From contig CAJUBE010000004.1 in assembly GCA_910584725.1 (NCBI GenBank), positions 98,860-162,859 on the forward strand: DNA of 64,000 bases, in the 5' to 3' direction. Within the stretch, counting starts at the first letter, position 1; each line of letters begins with the position of its first letter. The position numbers were made by a program, and so were the translations under genes. Of this stretch, positions 36,094-44,074 are shown piece after piece. This DNA comes from an uncultured Lachnospiraceae bacterium. Its GTDB lineage: Bacteria; Bacillota; Clostridia; Lachnospirales; Lachnospiraceae. Under the pieces are notes generated by a model, which made no database searches, had not been told where the DNA came from, and saw only the letters and a list, made by a program, of their open reading frames with translations.

Positions 36094-36184
36094 AAACTTA
36101 CGACTTAAATAGTATACCATTTTATCCGCAAAAAGAAAAGCACTTTTTTTTCTTCCGCATAGACTATAGTAAAATGTCTTTTAT

Positions 36185-36209
36185 GGATTGCCCTAAAATG
36201 CGGCAATCC
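36185..36209 (+). promoter_or_regulatory. Hairpin abutting the Shine-Dalgarno of the NMT1-type lipoprotein gene
   Basis: GGATTGCC 36185-36192 pairs with GGCAATCC 36202-36209; the next bases are GAGGAGG and the ATG 11 nt on. A structure so close to the ribosome site could modulate translation. Confidence 0.5.
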
Positions 36210-36219
36210 GAGGAGGAAC

Positions 36220-37233
36220 ATGAAAAAAACAGGCAGTATATTACTGGCGGCGCTCCTGCTTATGGGCGTCCTCTGGGGCTGTGGTAAAACGCCCGGCGAA
36301 AGCGCGCCCGCCTCTTCCGGCAAAACGCCCGTGGTATTGAACGAGGTGGCGCACTCCATTTTCTATGCCCCCATGTACGTGGCGATCGAGGAAGGGTATT
36401 TCGCCGACGAGGGAATCGACTTAACCCTGATTACCGGTTTCGGCGCCGACAAGACGATGACCGCCCTCTTAACGGGAGAGGCAGACATCGGCTTTATGGG
36501 AAGCGAGAGCACGATCTACACCTACAAGGAAGGCGCATCCGACTACGCCGTGAACTTTGCGCAACTCACCCAGCGCGCCGGCAATTTCCTCGTGTCAAGA
36601 GAACCCATTGAAAACTTCACATGGGATATGTTAATCGGCAAAGACGTGCTGGGCGGTCGGGCAGGCGGTATGCCGGAAATGGTATTCGAGTACATTTTAA
36701 AGAAGAACGACATTGACCCCGCAAACGACCTTTCCATCGACCAGAGCATCGACTTCGGTTCCACCGCGGCTGCTTTTTCGGGTGGGCAGGGGGATTTTTC
36801 GGTTGAATTCGAGCCCCACGCCACCTCCCTCGAATCCAAAGGCGACGGCTATGTGGTAGCCTCCCTCGGCGAAGATTCCGGCTATGTGCCCTATACTGCC
36901 TTCTCCGCCAGAAAGAGCTATATCGAGAAAAACCCCGCTGTGATCGAGTCCTTCACCCGCGCCCTGCAGAAAGGCATGGACTATGTGCAGACCCATACCC
37001 CTGCGGAGATCGCCAAGGTGATCGCACCCCAGTTTGCGGAAACGGATCTTGCCACCATAGAGACGATCGTCGGCAGATACGCCGCGCAGGACACATGGAA
37101 ATCAGATCTTGTCTTCTCGGAAGACAGCTTCACCCTTCTGGAAAACATTCTGGAAGAAGCGGGCGAACTGGACGGCAGAGTGCCCTACGCCGATCTGGTG
37201 GACACCTCCTTCGCCAAAAAAGTTTTACAGTAG
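36220..37233 (+). CDS. NMT1/SsuA-type ABC substrate-binding lipoprotein
   Basis: 337 residues. Lipoprotein signal MKKTGSILLAALLLMGVLWGC with the Cys at 21. The mature part is of the thiamine-precursor/sulfonate binding type: APMYVAIEEGYFADEGIDLTL, MTALLTGEADIGFMGSE and a late GYVPYTAFSARKSYIEKNP. It should bind a small organic ligand outside the membrane and pass it to an ABC permease. No permease or ATPase gene is adjacent, so its partners are elsewhere or it serves another role. GAGGAGG precedes ATG 36220. Confidence 0.88.
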   Translation: MKKTGSILLAALLLMGVLWGCGKTPGESAPASSGKTPVVLNEVAHSIFYAPMYVAIEEGYFADEGIDLTLITGFGADKTMTALLTGEADIGFMGSESTIYTYKEGASDYAVNFAQLTQRAGNFLVSREPIENFTWDMLIGKDVLGGRAGGMPEMVFEYILKKNDIDPANDLSIDQSIDFGSTAAAFSGGQGDFSVEFEPHATSLESKGDGYVVASLGEDSGYVPYTAFSARKSYIEKNPAVIESFTRALQKGMDYVQTHTPAEIAKVIAPQFAETDLATIETIVGRYAAQDTWKSDLVFSEDSFTLLENILEEAGELDGRVPYADLVDTSFAKKVLQ

Positions 37234-37262
37234 CCTTATCCGATACGGTTCCATATACGAGA

Positions 37263-37290
37263 TAACGCCCGGCTCATTCGCCGGGCGTTA
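37263..37290. terminator. Terminator between convergent lipoprotein and HPt genes
   Basis: Perfect 11-bp stem TAACGCCCGGC 37263-37273 with 37280-37290, six-base loop. Short T-runs on both sides; probably serves both directions. Confidence 0.7.
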
Positions 37291-37305
37291 TTCATATTAT
37301 GTAAA

Positions 37306-37680
37306 CTAATTTTCTCCCAAAAGCTCTTTCAGAGCATCCACCACAAACTGATACTGTGTCAGCATCTCATCCACGCCAACTTCCATCACAGAGTAGTTCT
37401 CCTCCTTCACCGCCGTCTCCTGCTCCGCGGCAAGCTGGGAGAGGTAGGTGGCGCCAATGGATTTCATGGCATTTTTCAATCCATGAACCTCAATGCGATA
37501 GCGCTCAAAATCCTTCGCTTCGTAAACGCTGCGGATCAGGGGAATTTTCTCCTTCCCCTCTTCCATGGCTGCCCAAAGCACCTCCATATAGATTTCCTCA
37601 TCGCCCCCGCACAACCTGATGCCTTCATCCACATCGAATCCCTTGACTGTCAAGTCCTTAAAAGTCTGAATCATTCCCAT
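37306..37680 (-). CDS. Stand-alone HPt phosphotransfer protein
   Basis: 124-residue helical bundle. Phospho-acceptor His sits in RIEVHGLKNAMKSIGA, matching HxLKxxxxxIG of HPt domains. HPt proteins carry phosphate between receiver domains of hybrid kinases and response regulators. Start ATG 37680 after GGAGGAAGAG, directly following the stop of the DUF1836 gene. A hybrid kinase with two receivers is encoded 1.2 kb away (38886), a candidate partner. Confidence 0.8.
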   Translation of the reverse strand: MGMIQTFKDLTVKGFDVDEGIRLCGGDEEIYMEVLWAAMEEGKEKIPLIRSVYEAKDFERYRIEVHGLKNAMKSIGATYLSQLAAEQETAVKEENYSVMEVGVDEMLTQYQFVVDALKELLGEN

Positions 37681-37681
37681 T

Positions 37682-38320
37682 TTACTCTTCCTCCTGACCT
37701 TTCCCCTTTTTTCTTTTATCTTTGCCGCGCCTGTCCGTGATGCCGTCGAGCATCTTCTCAATCAGCAGCTTTTTGACATAAACATCGAAGCTTAACATGC
37801 AGATAAAGGAGAAAATTTTCAGAAATTCCCGATCCTCCGCGGGCGCATCCTCGAATGTATTCTGGGCAATTCGAAACTTCTCATCCACATCTGCCTTTAA
37901 GACATCCGTCTGTTCCCGCTCCAGTCCGAAGACCTCCTCATATACGCGGGAAAGGTCATAAGCCTCTCCGTTCTGAAAATAGCGTTCTGTAATCGGCTCC
38001 AAAAGCTCCTGAATATCACCGATCGACAATATGCCCTTATAATAGTAGATAAAGATCAGAAGAAGCACATGATCCTTTGAGTATTTTTTCTTTAAAGGCG
38101 GCGGCAGAAGATTATTTTTGGCGTAATTGTTAATCATCGTCTTCGTCAAAATTTTGTCGGATGCAGGATCCCTGGTCGTGTTTCGCAGGTGGGACTCCAT
38201 AAACGTGGTCACCTGATCCATATAGAGATCAATGTCAGGAATGTCCTCTGCCTTGATATATTGGATCCTGTCCAGACTTCCCTGAATGCTGTTTAACAAA
38301 TCCTCTATATTAATCGTCAT
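37682..38320 (-). CDS. DUF1836 family protein (MerR-like HTH)
   Basis: 212 residues, start ATG 38320 after GGAAGG. The sequence ILTKTMINNYAKNNLLPPPLKKKYSKDHVLLLIFIYYYKGILSIGDIQELL is the DUF1836 core, cut here to its key residues: it resembles a MerR-like DNA-binding helix-turn-helix with wing. Widespread in Firmicutes, function unknown; probably a regulator. Lys/Gly/Glu-rich basic tail. Upstream of, and probably coupled to, the HPt gene. Confidence 0.8.
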   Translation of the reverse strand: MTINIEDLLNSIQGSLDRIQYIKAEDIPDIDLYMDQVTTFMESHLRNTTRDPASDKILTKTMINNYAKNNLLPPPLKKKYSKDHVLLLIFIYYYKGILSIGDIQELLEPITERYFQNGEAYDLSRVYEEVFGLEREQTDVLKADVDEKFRIAQNTFEDAPAEDREFLKIFSFICMLSFDVYVKKLLIEKMLDGITDRRGKDKRKKGKGQEEE

Positions 38321-38402
38321 GTTCTGCACCTTCCGCCTTCCTCTGACCTTTATTATATAATTTTCGTATCTGCATGACAAGTGTTTTATCACAGCCGGCC
38401 GG

Positions 38403-38431
38403 TTTACAAAAAGGCGTATCTGTGGTATATT
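38403..38431 (+). promoter_or_regulatory. Promoter upstream of yerC
   Basis: TTTACA 38403-38408, 17-nt spacer, TATATT 38426-38431, 48 nt before the start codon. Confidence 0.65.
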
Positions 38432-38478
38432 CATACATGAAATTATTAAAGTTTTAACGTATGAAAGCAGGAGGAGCC

Positions 38479-38766
38479 ATGAATAAAAAACTCAAAACCG
38501 ACGCCGTTGACCATCTGTTTCAGGCAGTACTCTGCCTGCAAACGCAGGAGGAATGCTACAATTTCTTCGAGGATCTGTGCACCGTCAACGAGCTGCTCTC
38601 TCTCTCCCAGCGCTTTGAGGTGGCATCCATGCTCAAGCAGCACAAGACGTATCTCGAAATTGCAGAAAAAACCGGCGCGTCAACCGCCACCATCAGCCGT
38701 GTCAACCGTTCCCTAAACTACGGCAACGACGGCTACGACCTGATCTTTGACCGTCTCGGCTCCTGA
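38479..38766 (+). CDS. yerC: YerC/YecD-type TrpR-like repressor
   Basis: 95 residues beginning MNKKLKTDAVDHLFQAVLCLQT, start after GGAGGAGCC. Pfam Trp-repressor fold with helix-turn-helix YLEIAEKTGASTATISRVNRSL. YerC of Bacillus and its clostridial homologues are small DNA-binding proteins related to TrpR; no tryptophan genes are near. Own promoter upstream; the kinase gene downstream also has its own. Confidence 0.85.
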   Translation: MNKKLKTDAVDHLFQAVLCLQTQEECYNFFEDLCTVNELLSLSQRFEVASMLKQHKTYLEIAEKTGASTATISRVNRSLNYGNDGYDLIFDRLGS

Positions 38767-38814
38767 AACGGCGATTTTTACGTATACGAAATTTTCTGCA
38801 AAACTTTTCCCATG

Positions 38815-38843
38815 TTGACACAATTTTGCAGGCTTGTTAGAAT
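38815..38843 (+). promoter_or_regulatory. Promoter of the hybrid histidine kinase
   Basis: TTGACA 38815-38820, 17-nt spacer, TAGAAT 38838-38843. Confidence 0.85.
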
Positions 38844-38885
38844 AAAAATAGTAAACTATTTTCGCACGGGCAGAGGGAAACAGAT

Positions 38886-41800
38886 ATGTATACTTGCAAT
38901 CTCCATATTTATTTCGCAGGGCATCCCAGCCACGCTTTAGACGTGATAAAAAAGATGCCTTCTCTTGAACATTTTACCCATATTTTTACGGAAAGCGACG
39001 AGGCGGAGGCTTCTTTGTCCCAAAAAGCGGACGCAATCATAGCCGATCTGTCTCATTTGGATGTGCACTCTGCGCTGCAAGTCTTCCTGACGAACCGGGG
39101 CAGCGAAACACAGATTATTCTGCTTGCGGACAAAAAACAGATGCAGCTTCTCTGCTCAGATCCGGCGCTCAAGGACGTAACGGACATCTGGATTATGCCT
39201 ATGTCCGATGAGGAACTCCGATTCCGTTTTCTGCGCTGGCAGCAGACTTATAAAATGGGTAAAGATTTCTGGGAAACCGGCCATTTCCTTGAGACGACGA
39301 TCAACAATATTCCCAGCTTGGTCTGGTATAAGGACAAGGAGGGTATCCACGAAAAGGTAAACGACAGCTTCTGTCAGGCGGTCAATAAGACCAAAGAGCA
39401 GGTGCAGGGCAGACGGCACGCCTATATCTGGGACGTGGCTGAGGACGATCCCGCCTGCATCGAGTCGGAGCATCAGGTGATGAGCACCGAGCAGACCCTT
39501 TTATCTGAAGAAACCATCAAGGCCGGAGAAGAAACCCGAACCCTGATGTGCTACAAATCTCCTCTGTATAACTGCGACGGCACCGTGATGGGAACCGTCG
39601 GCGTAGGCATCGATGTGACGAGAGAAAGAGCCTACGAGCAGGAAATCGTTACCAAAAATCGAAACCTTGAGACCATCCTTGCCACCATCGACTGCGGCGT
39701 TATGCGCCACACACTGGACGATGCCCGCATTTTGGACATAAACAAGGCCGCCCTGCGGATTCTCGGTTATGAAACGCTGGAGGAAATGATGGCGGACGGC
39801 TTTGACCTGATTGCCTCCACTGTGATGGATGAAGATAAACCGCTTTTGCGCAACAGCATTAAAACGCTGAAAAAGGCGGGGGATACCATCAATGTGGAAT
39901 ACCGCATACAGCACAAAGACGGTGAAATTATCCATGTCATGGGCAACATTAAGCTTTATGAAGAAAACGGCGCGCTCTACTGCCAGCGTTTCCTTTTGGA
40001 CGCCACGGAACAAAAACTGCAGGAAAAGAAAAACGCACGGCAGCAGATGGAGTTGGTACAGGCGTTAAGCCGAGATTTCACCCTGGTCTGTTTCGTGGAG
40101 CCCGACACAGGTATGCTCGTCCCTGTCCGCACCGTCAAACGGGATCCAAACAATATTTTTATGCATAAGATCTCCCTGAAAGAAAGCATGGCGCAGTACA
40201 TAGCGGAATGCGTCTATGCGGAAGACCGGGAAATGCTCCGCCAGGCCGTCTCCATAGAAAACCTGACGGAAAGACTGCGTAATCAACAAGTATATTCCGT
40301 GAATTACCGCAAGCAGATGAACGATCAAATTGTCTATTTCCAGATGAAGGCGGTGAGTGCCGGGACGGAAGACGGCAGTCACGGAATCGTCCTCGGCTTC
40401 CGCAGCGTGGACGCGGATATCCGCAAGGAGATGGAGCAGAACACCCTGCTCGAAGCCGCGCTCTCCCAGGCTAACCGGGCAAGCAAGGCAAAGAGCGTAT
40501 TTTTATCAAATATGTCCCACGACATACGCACCCCGATGAACGCCATCGTCGGCTTCACTAACCTGGCCATCACAAACATCGACCACAGGGAACAGGTGGC
40601 GGAATATCTGCAGAAAATTCAGACCTCCGGCAACCATCTGCTGAGCCTGATTAACGACATACTGGATATGAGCCATATCGAGAGCGGAAAGATCCATCTG
40701 GAAGAAAAGCTGTGCAGCCTTCCCGAAATCCTGCATGGCCTGCGCAATATTCTGCAGGCGGATATCCATGCCAAACAGCTTGAGCTGCATATTGACACGG
40801 TAGACATTGTGGACGAAGACATCTACTGCGACAAGCTCCGGCTCAACCAGGTACTCTTGAACCTGTTAAGCAACGCTGTAAAATACACAGGGGCAGGCGG
40901 CCATGTCAGTATGCGGATCACAGAAAAGTCGGGCGCGCCCGCAGGGTACGCCAACTATGAGTTCTCCATCAAGGACACCGGCATCGGTATGAGTCCCGAA
41001 TTTTTGGAACATATTTTCGAGCCGTTTGAGAGGGAACACAACAGCACCATCAGCAAAATTCAGGGAACCGGCCTCGGCATGGCCATCACGAAAAACATCG
41101 TGGATATGATGAACGGCTCCATCTCAGTGACAAGCGAGCAGGGCGTGGGAACCGAATTTACGGTCTCCTTCACTTTCCGCCTGCACGCCGAGAAAAGGGA
41201 GGCTCTCATTCTGCCCGAATTGAAGGACTGCAAGGCACTGGTGGTAGACGACGATTTCAACACATGCGACAGCGTCTCCTACATGCTGGGACAGCTCGGC
41301 CTTCACGCCGAATGGACGCTGTCCGGCAAAGAAGCGGTACTACGCAGCCATCAGGCCGTCATGCGAGGCACAAACTACTCGGTATATATTGTCGACTGGC
41401 TGCTGCCAGACATGAACGGCGTGGAGGTCGCCCGACGAATCCGAAAGGAAACCGGCGAAAACGTACCAATCATCATTCTGACCGCCTACGACTGGTCAGA
41501 TATTGAGACGGAGGCCAAAGAAGCCGGCGTCACGGCCTTCTGCAACAAACCACTGTTTTTGTCGGAATTAAGCTCCTGTCTCCAGACCGTACTGCGGCCA
41601 ACATGCCCTGAGGACGAAAATGCGAAAGATATCCGTCCCCGCCATACCGGGCGGCTCCTGCTTGCGGAGGATGTGGAAATGAACCAAGAGCTTGCGGTGG
41701 TGCTTCTGGAAAACGCGGGATTTACCGTAGATGTAGCCGACAACGGCCAAATTGCCTTTGATCTGGTGGCAAAATCCGAGCCGGGTTATTATCAAGCGGT

Positions 41801-42020
41801 ACTGATGGACATACAAATGCCTGAGATGGACGGCTACGAGGCGACCAAACGTATCCGGAAGCTGGAAAATCAGAAGCTGGCCTCCATTCCGATCATCGCC
41901 ATGACCGCCAACGCCTTTACGGAAGACCGGGAGGAGGCCCTGCGCAGCGGCATGAACGGCCACATCGCCAAGCCAATCGACGTGCAGTTACTGTTCAAGA
42001 CGCTGGACGATATACTATAG
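38886..42020 (+). CDS. Hybrid sensor histidine kinase with PAS domains and two receivers
   Basis: 1044 residues, no clear membrane segment, so probably cytoplasmic. Order: N-terminal receiver-like region (1-120), three PAS or PAS-like modules (about 130-250, 260-380, 395-520), HisKA with SNMSHDIRTPMNAIVGF (His near 545), HATPase with LNLLSNAVKYTG and DTGIGM, receiver 1 (KALVVDDDF, phospho-Asp in IVDWLLPD) and receiver 2 (LLAEDVEMNQ, phospho-Asp in LMDIQMPEMDG). No HPt domain is fused, which makes the free HPt protein at 37306 a likely partner. The signal is unknown. Strong dedicated promoter. Confidence 0.93.
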   Translation: MYTCNLHIYFAGHPSHALDVIKKMPSLEHFTHIFTESDEAEASLSQKADAIIADLSHLDVHSALQVFLTNRGSETQIILLADKKQMQLLCSDPALKDVTDIWIMPMSDEELRFRFLRWQQTYKMGKDFWETGHFLETTINNIPSLVWYKDKEGIHEKVNDSFCQAVNKTKEQVQGRRHAYIWDVAEDDPACIESEHQVMSTEQTLLSEETIKAGEETRTLMCYKSPLYNCDGTVMGTVGVGIDVTRERAYEQEIVTKNRNLETILATIDCGVMRHTLDDARILDINKAALRILGYETLEEMMADGFDLIASTVMDEDKPLLRNSIKTLKKAGDTINVEYRIQHKDGEIIHVMGNIKLYEENGALYCQRFLLDATEQKLQEKKNARQQMELVQALSRDFTLVCFVEPDTGMLVPVRTVKRDPNNIFMHKISLKESMAQYIAECVYAEDREMLRQAVSIENLTERLRNQQVYSVNYRKQMNDQIVYFQMKAVSAGTEDGSHGIVLGFRSVDADIRKEMEQNTLLEAALSQANRASKAKSVFLSNMSHDIRTPMNAIVGFTNLAITNIDHREQVAEYLQKIQTSGNHLLSLINDILDMSHIESGKIHLEEKLCSLPEILHGLRNILQADIHAKQLELHIDTVDIVDEDIYCDKLRLNQVLLNLLSNAVKYTGAGGHVSMRITEKSGAPAGYANYEFSIKDTGIGMSPEFLEHIFEPFEREHNSTISKIQGTGLGMAITKNIVDMMNGSISVTSEQGVGTEFTVSFTFRLHAEKREALILPELKDCKALVVDDDFNTCDSVSYMLGQLGLHAEWTLSGKEAVLRSHQAVMRGTNYSVYIVDWLLPDMNGVEVARRIRKETGENVPIIILTAYDWSDIETEAKEAGVTAFCNKPLFLSELSSCLQTVLRPTCPEDENAKDIRPRHTGRLLLAEDVEMNQELAVVLLENAGFTVDVADNGQIAFDLVAKSEPGYYQAVLMDIQMPEMDGYEATKRIRKLENQKLASIPIIAMTANAFTEDREEALRSGMNGHIAKPIDVQLLFKTLDDIL

Positions 42021-42054
42021 GCAGTAGATTTACGAAAAAAACGGAAAAAAATGC

Positions 42055-42083
42055 TTTACATTTTATAAGAGTTATGCTATTCT
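42055..42083 (+). promoter_or_regulatory. Promoter of the cold-shock gene
   Basis: TTTACA 42055-42060, 17-nt spacer, TATTCT 42078-42083; the leader to the ATG is about 47 nt. Confidence 0.75.
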
Positions 42084-42136
42084 AAGGGTGTTGTTTATCA
42101 ACAGTAATTTTTTTCAATATTTTGGAGGTATGCACG

Positions 42137-42337
42137 ATGAACAAAGGTACAGTAAAGTGGTTTAACAACCAGAAGGGCTACGGCTTCATCTCCGACGAGC
42201 AGGGCAACGACGTATTCGTTCACTACTCCGGGCTTAACATGGAAGGCTTCAAGTCTCTCGAAGAGGGCGCTGAGGTTGAGTATGAAGTAGTAAACGGCGA
42301 GAAAGGCCCTCAGGCCGTAAACGTAACAAAGTTATAA
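42137..42337 (+). CDS. Cold-shock protein (CspA family)
   Basis: 66 residues, single OB fold, with RNP1 KGYGFI and RNP2 VFVHYS and the ending GPQAVNVTKL. Binds single-stranded RNA/DNA as an RNA chaperone. Start ATG 42137 after GGAGGTATGCACG. The stop codon lies inside a perfect hairpin. Followed by a long 3' region ending in a strong terminator. Confidence 0.95.
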   Translation: MNKGTVKWFNNQKGYGFISDEQGNDVFVHYSGLNMEGFKSLEEGAEVEYEVVNGEKGPQAVNVTKL

Positions 42338-42356
42338 GAGTAAGCGCTCTTATAAC
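42331..42356 (+). other. Hairpin enclosing the csp stop codon
   Basis: GTTATAAGAG 42331-42340 pairs perfectly with 42347-42356, loop TAAGCG. The stop TAA (42335-42337) is in the stem. No T-run follows, so not an ordinary terminator; the true one is at 42471-42497. Confidence 0.7.
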
Positions 42357-42470
42357 ATCGATAATCAGTATCACGATGTGCCTGTTCTTAAATATATAAT
42401 GTTCTGAAAATCCAGTAAGACTTTGTTATTTAGAATCAGCTATTGTTGTAACGGATTAGAGAAGAAGTAA

Positions 42471-42497
42471 AACCTGTCTGCGCGACAGGTTTTTTTC
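42471..42497. terminator. Terminator of csp (and probably of hisA)
   Basis: Stem AACCTGTC / GACAGGTT 42471-42491 with loop TGCGC, then a T-run to 42497. The minus strand also gives TTTT, so it may serve the convergent hisA-like gene. Confidence 0.85.
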
Positions 42498-42501
42498 TTT
42501 C

Positions 42502-43275
42502 TCACTTTAGGTAGGAAAGCACGTCCGCAAAAGCCATCTTCCCGCCAAAAAGATCCAGTGCGCTTCCGATGGTCACATCCACTCTTCCCTTCCCCAGCTT
42601 TTTTAACTTATCAAGATCTGAAAAGCTGTGCACGCCGCCCGCATAGGTGATCGGAATTTTTCCCCAGTCACCCAAAATCTTTGCCACCGGCTCCTCAATA
42701 CCCGCGCTTTTCCCCTCCACATCCACTGCATGAATCAAAAATTCGTCGCAATATCCGGAAAGTTCGTCGAGAATCTGCCCTGTCAACTCCACCGAAGTAT
42801 ATTTCTGCCACCTGTCGGTCACAATATAGTATCGTCCTTCCCTGCTCCTTACGCTTAAGTCCAGCACCAGATTTTCCTTTCCGGTTTCTCTCACAAGCCT
42901 TTTTAGCCTGTCGTACTGTATCTGCCCATCCGAAAAAACATAGGAAGTAACGATCACATGACTTGCCCCCGCATCCAAAAAAACGGCGGCATTCTCCGGC
43001 GTGATGCCGCCGCCCGCCTGCAGTCCCTTCGGGTAGGCCGAAAGCGCCGAAAGCGCCTGCTTTTTCGTCTCTTCATAATAGATAGACGAAACCTGATTTA
43101 AAAGAATGACATGCCCTCCACTTATACCCTGTTCCCGGTAAAGTCCGGCATAAAAGGCGGCGTCCTGCCCCGACACAAAATTTTCCTGCGCCCTGTCACC
43201 CGTATCCTTAAGGCTTCCCCCCACGATCTGCTTGACGCTGCCGTTATGAATATCAATACAAGGTCGAAATTTCAT
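42502..43275 (-). CDS. hisA: ProFAR isomerase, eukaryotic HIS6 type (HisA)
   Basis: 257-residue TIM barrel of histidine biosynthesis step 4. The N-terminus MKFRPCIDIHNGSVKQIVGG and LQAGGGITPENA, SVELTGQILDEL and TYAGGVHS follow the eukaryote-type HisA subfamily (HIS6) rather than the usual bacterial HisA (MIxPAIDLKxGxxVRL). Start ATG 43275 after AAAGGAAAATTT; the frame extends further without support. It is an orphan, not in a his operon. Whether it is the only HisA of the cell cannot be seen here. Confidence 0.85.
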   Translation of the reverse strand: MKFRPCIDIHNGSVKQIVGGSLKDTGDRAQENFVSGQDAAFYAGLYREQGISGGHVILLNQVSSIYYEETKKQALSALSAYPKGLQAGGGITPENAAVFLDAGASHVIVTSYVFSDGQIQYDRLKRLVRETGKENLVLDLSVRSREGRYYIVTDRWQKYTSVELTGQILDELSGYCDEFLIHAVDVEGKSAGIEEPVAKILGDWGKIPITYAGGVHSFSDLDKLKKLGKGRVDVTIGSALDLFGGKMAFADVLSYLK

Positions 43276-43422
43276 AAATTTTCCTTTCCCAAAAATCAGA
43301 ATAAATTCATTTCTATTTGACATAATAACATAAGAACGGGAAGTTTATCAAACATTCTGTTCACAAAACGCATGGAACAGTATCATGCAAAGGATTCAGC
43401 AATCGAGCAAAGGAGTGAAATC

Positions 43423-43914
43423 ATGAAAAGAATAAAAACTTTACTTTTTGTCTCTCTCATGGTTCTGAGTATGGCAATGCTGACCGCCTGCGGCAACAGA
43501 AACGCCGCCGGAAACACAGATAACGGCACAGGCACACAGAACGGAACCGGAACTGTCGGCACGGATACAGACAACGGTAGCGGCACAACTGACACCGGAA
43601 CAGGCACCACCAACACAACCGGCAACGGAACAGGTACCACCAATACAACCGGCAACGGAACAGGCACCGACGACACAGGTCTGAACGGCACAGATACAGA
43701 CGGCACCATGAATGACAACGACAATGTAAACGATGCGACAGCCGGCACAACCGGCACGGACGACGGCTCCATCGCAGACGATGTGGGCAACGCTATCGGT
43801 GATGCCGGAAACGCGGCTTCCGACATCATTGACGACGCGGCGACAGGCGTGGAAAACATGGTGGACGACGTAACCGGCAGCAGCAACACTGGCGCTTCCT
43901 CCAAGGTGCGCTAA
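43423..43914 (+). CDS. Thr/Gly/Asn/Asp-rich low-complexity lipoprotein
   Basis: 163 residues; start ATG 43423 after GGAG. Signal MKRIKTLLFVSLMVLSMAML followed by lipobox TAC with Cys near 23. The mature protein is almost entirely Gly, Thr, Asn and Asp in loose repeats (NGTGTTNTTG), ending in an Ala/Asp/Ser stretch. No domain recognised; probably a cell-surface spacer-like lipoprotein. The repetitive composition gives long artefact frames on the opposite strand. Confidence 0.75.
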   Translation: MKRIKTLLFVSLMVLSMAMLTACGNRNAAGNTDNGTGTQNGTGTVGTDTDNGSGTTDTGTGTTNTTGNGTGTTNTTGNGTGTDDTGLNGTDTDGTMNDNDNVNDATAGTTGTDDGSIADDVGNAIGDAGNAASDIIDDAATGVENMVDDVTGSSNTGASSKVR

Positions 43915-43921
43915 CAACAGC

Positions 43922-43962
43922 AAAGAGTTCCCGAGGCGTTGTCCCCGAGAACTCTTTCTTTT
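43922..43962 (+). terminator. Terminator of the lipoprotein gene
   Basis: AAAGAGTTC 43922-43930 pairs with GAACTCTTT 43949-43957, followed by CTTTTT. Confidence 0.85.
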
Positions 43963-43964
43963 TA

Positions 43965-44073
43965 TGCACAGGCCCGCATACGGAAGTTTGCTGTTTCACA
44001 GCATGCGGGCCGCGCGATGAGTACAGGAAGCTAACTCTTCCTTACTCGATTGCACAGGCCCGCATATGGAAGT
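43965..44073. repeat. Direct repeat pair with hairpin downstream of fbp
   Basis: 23-bp direct repeats 43965-43987 and 44051-44073 (TGCACAGGCCCGCATAyGGA core, one mismatch). GGCCCGCAT 43971-43979 also pairs with ATGCGGGCC 44003-44011. The segment 44014-44057 resembles 6588-6630 next to the rpsT terminator. Confidence 0.7.
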
Positions 44074-44074
44074 A

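Noticed and set aside
43383..43923. Two long minus-strand frames opposite the Thr/Gly-rich lipoprotein
   Set aside because: Repeats with a three-base period open several frames; only the plus frame has a signal peptide, lipobox and Shine-Dalgarno.
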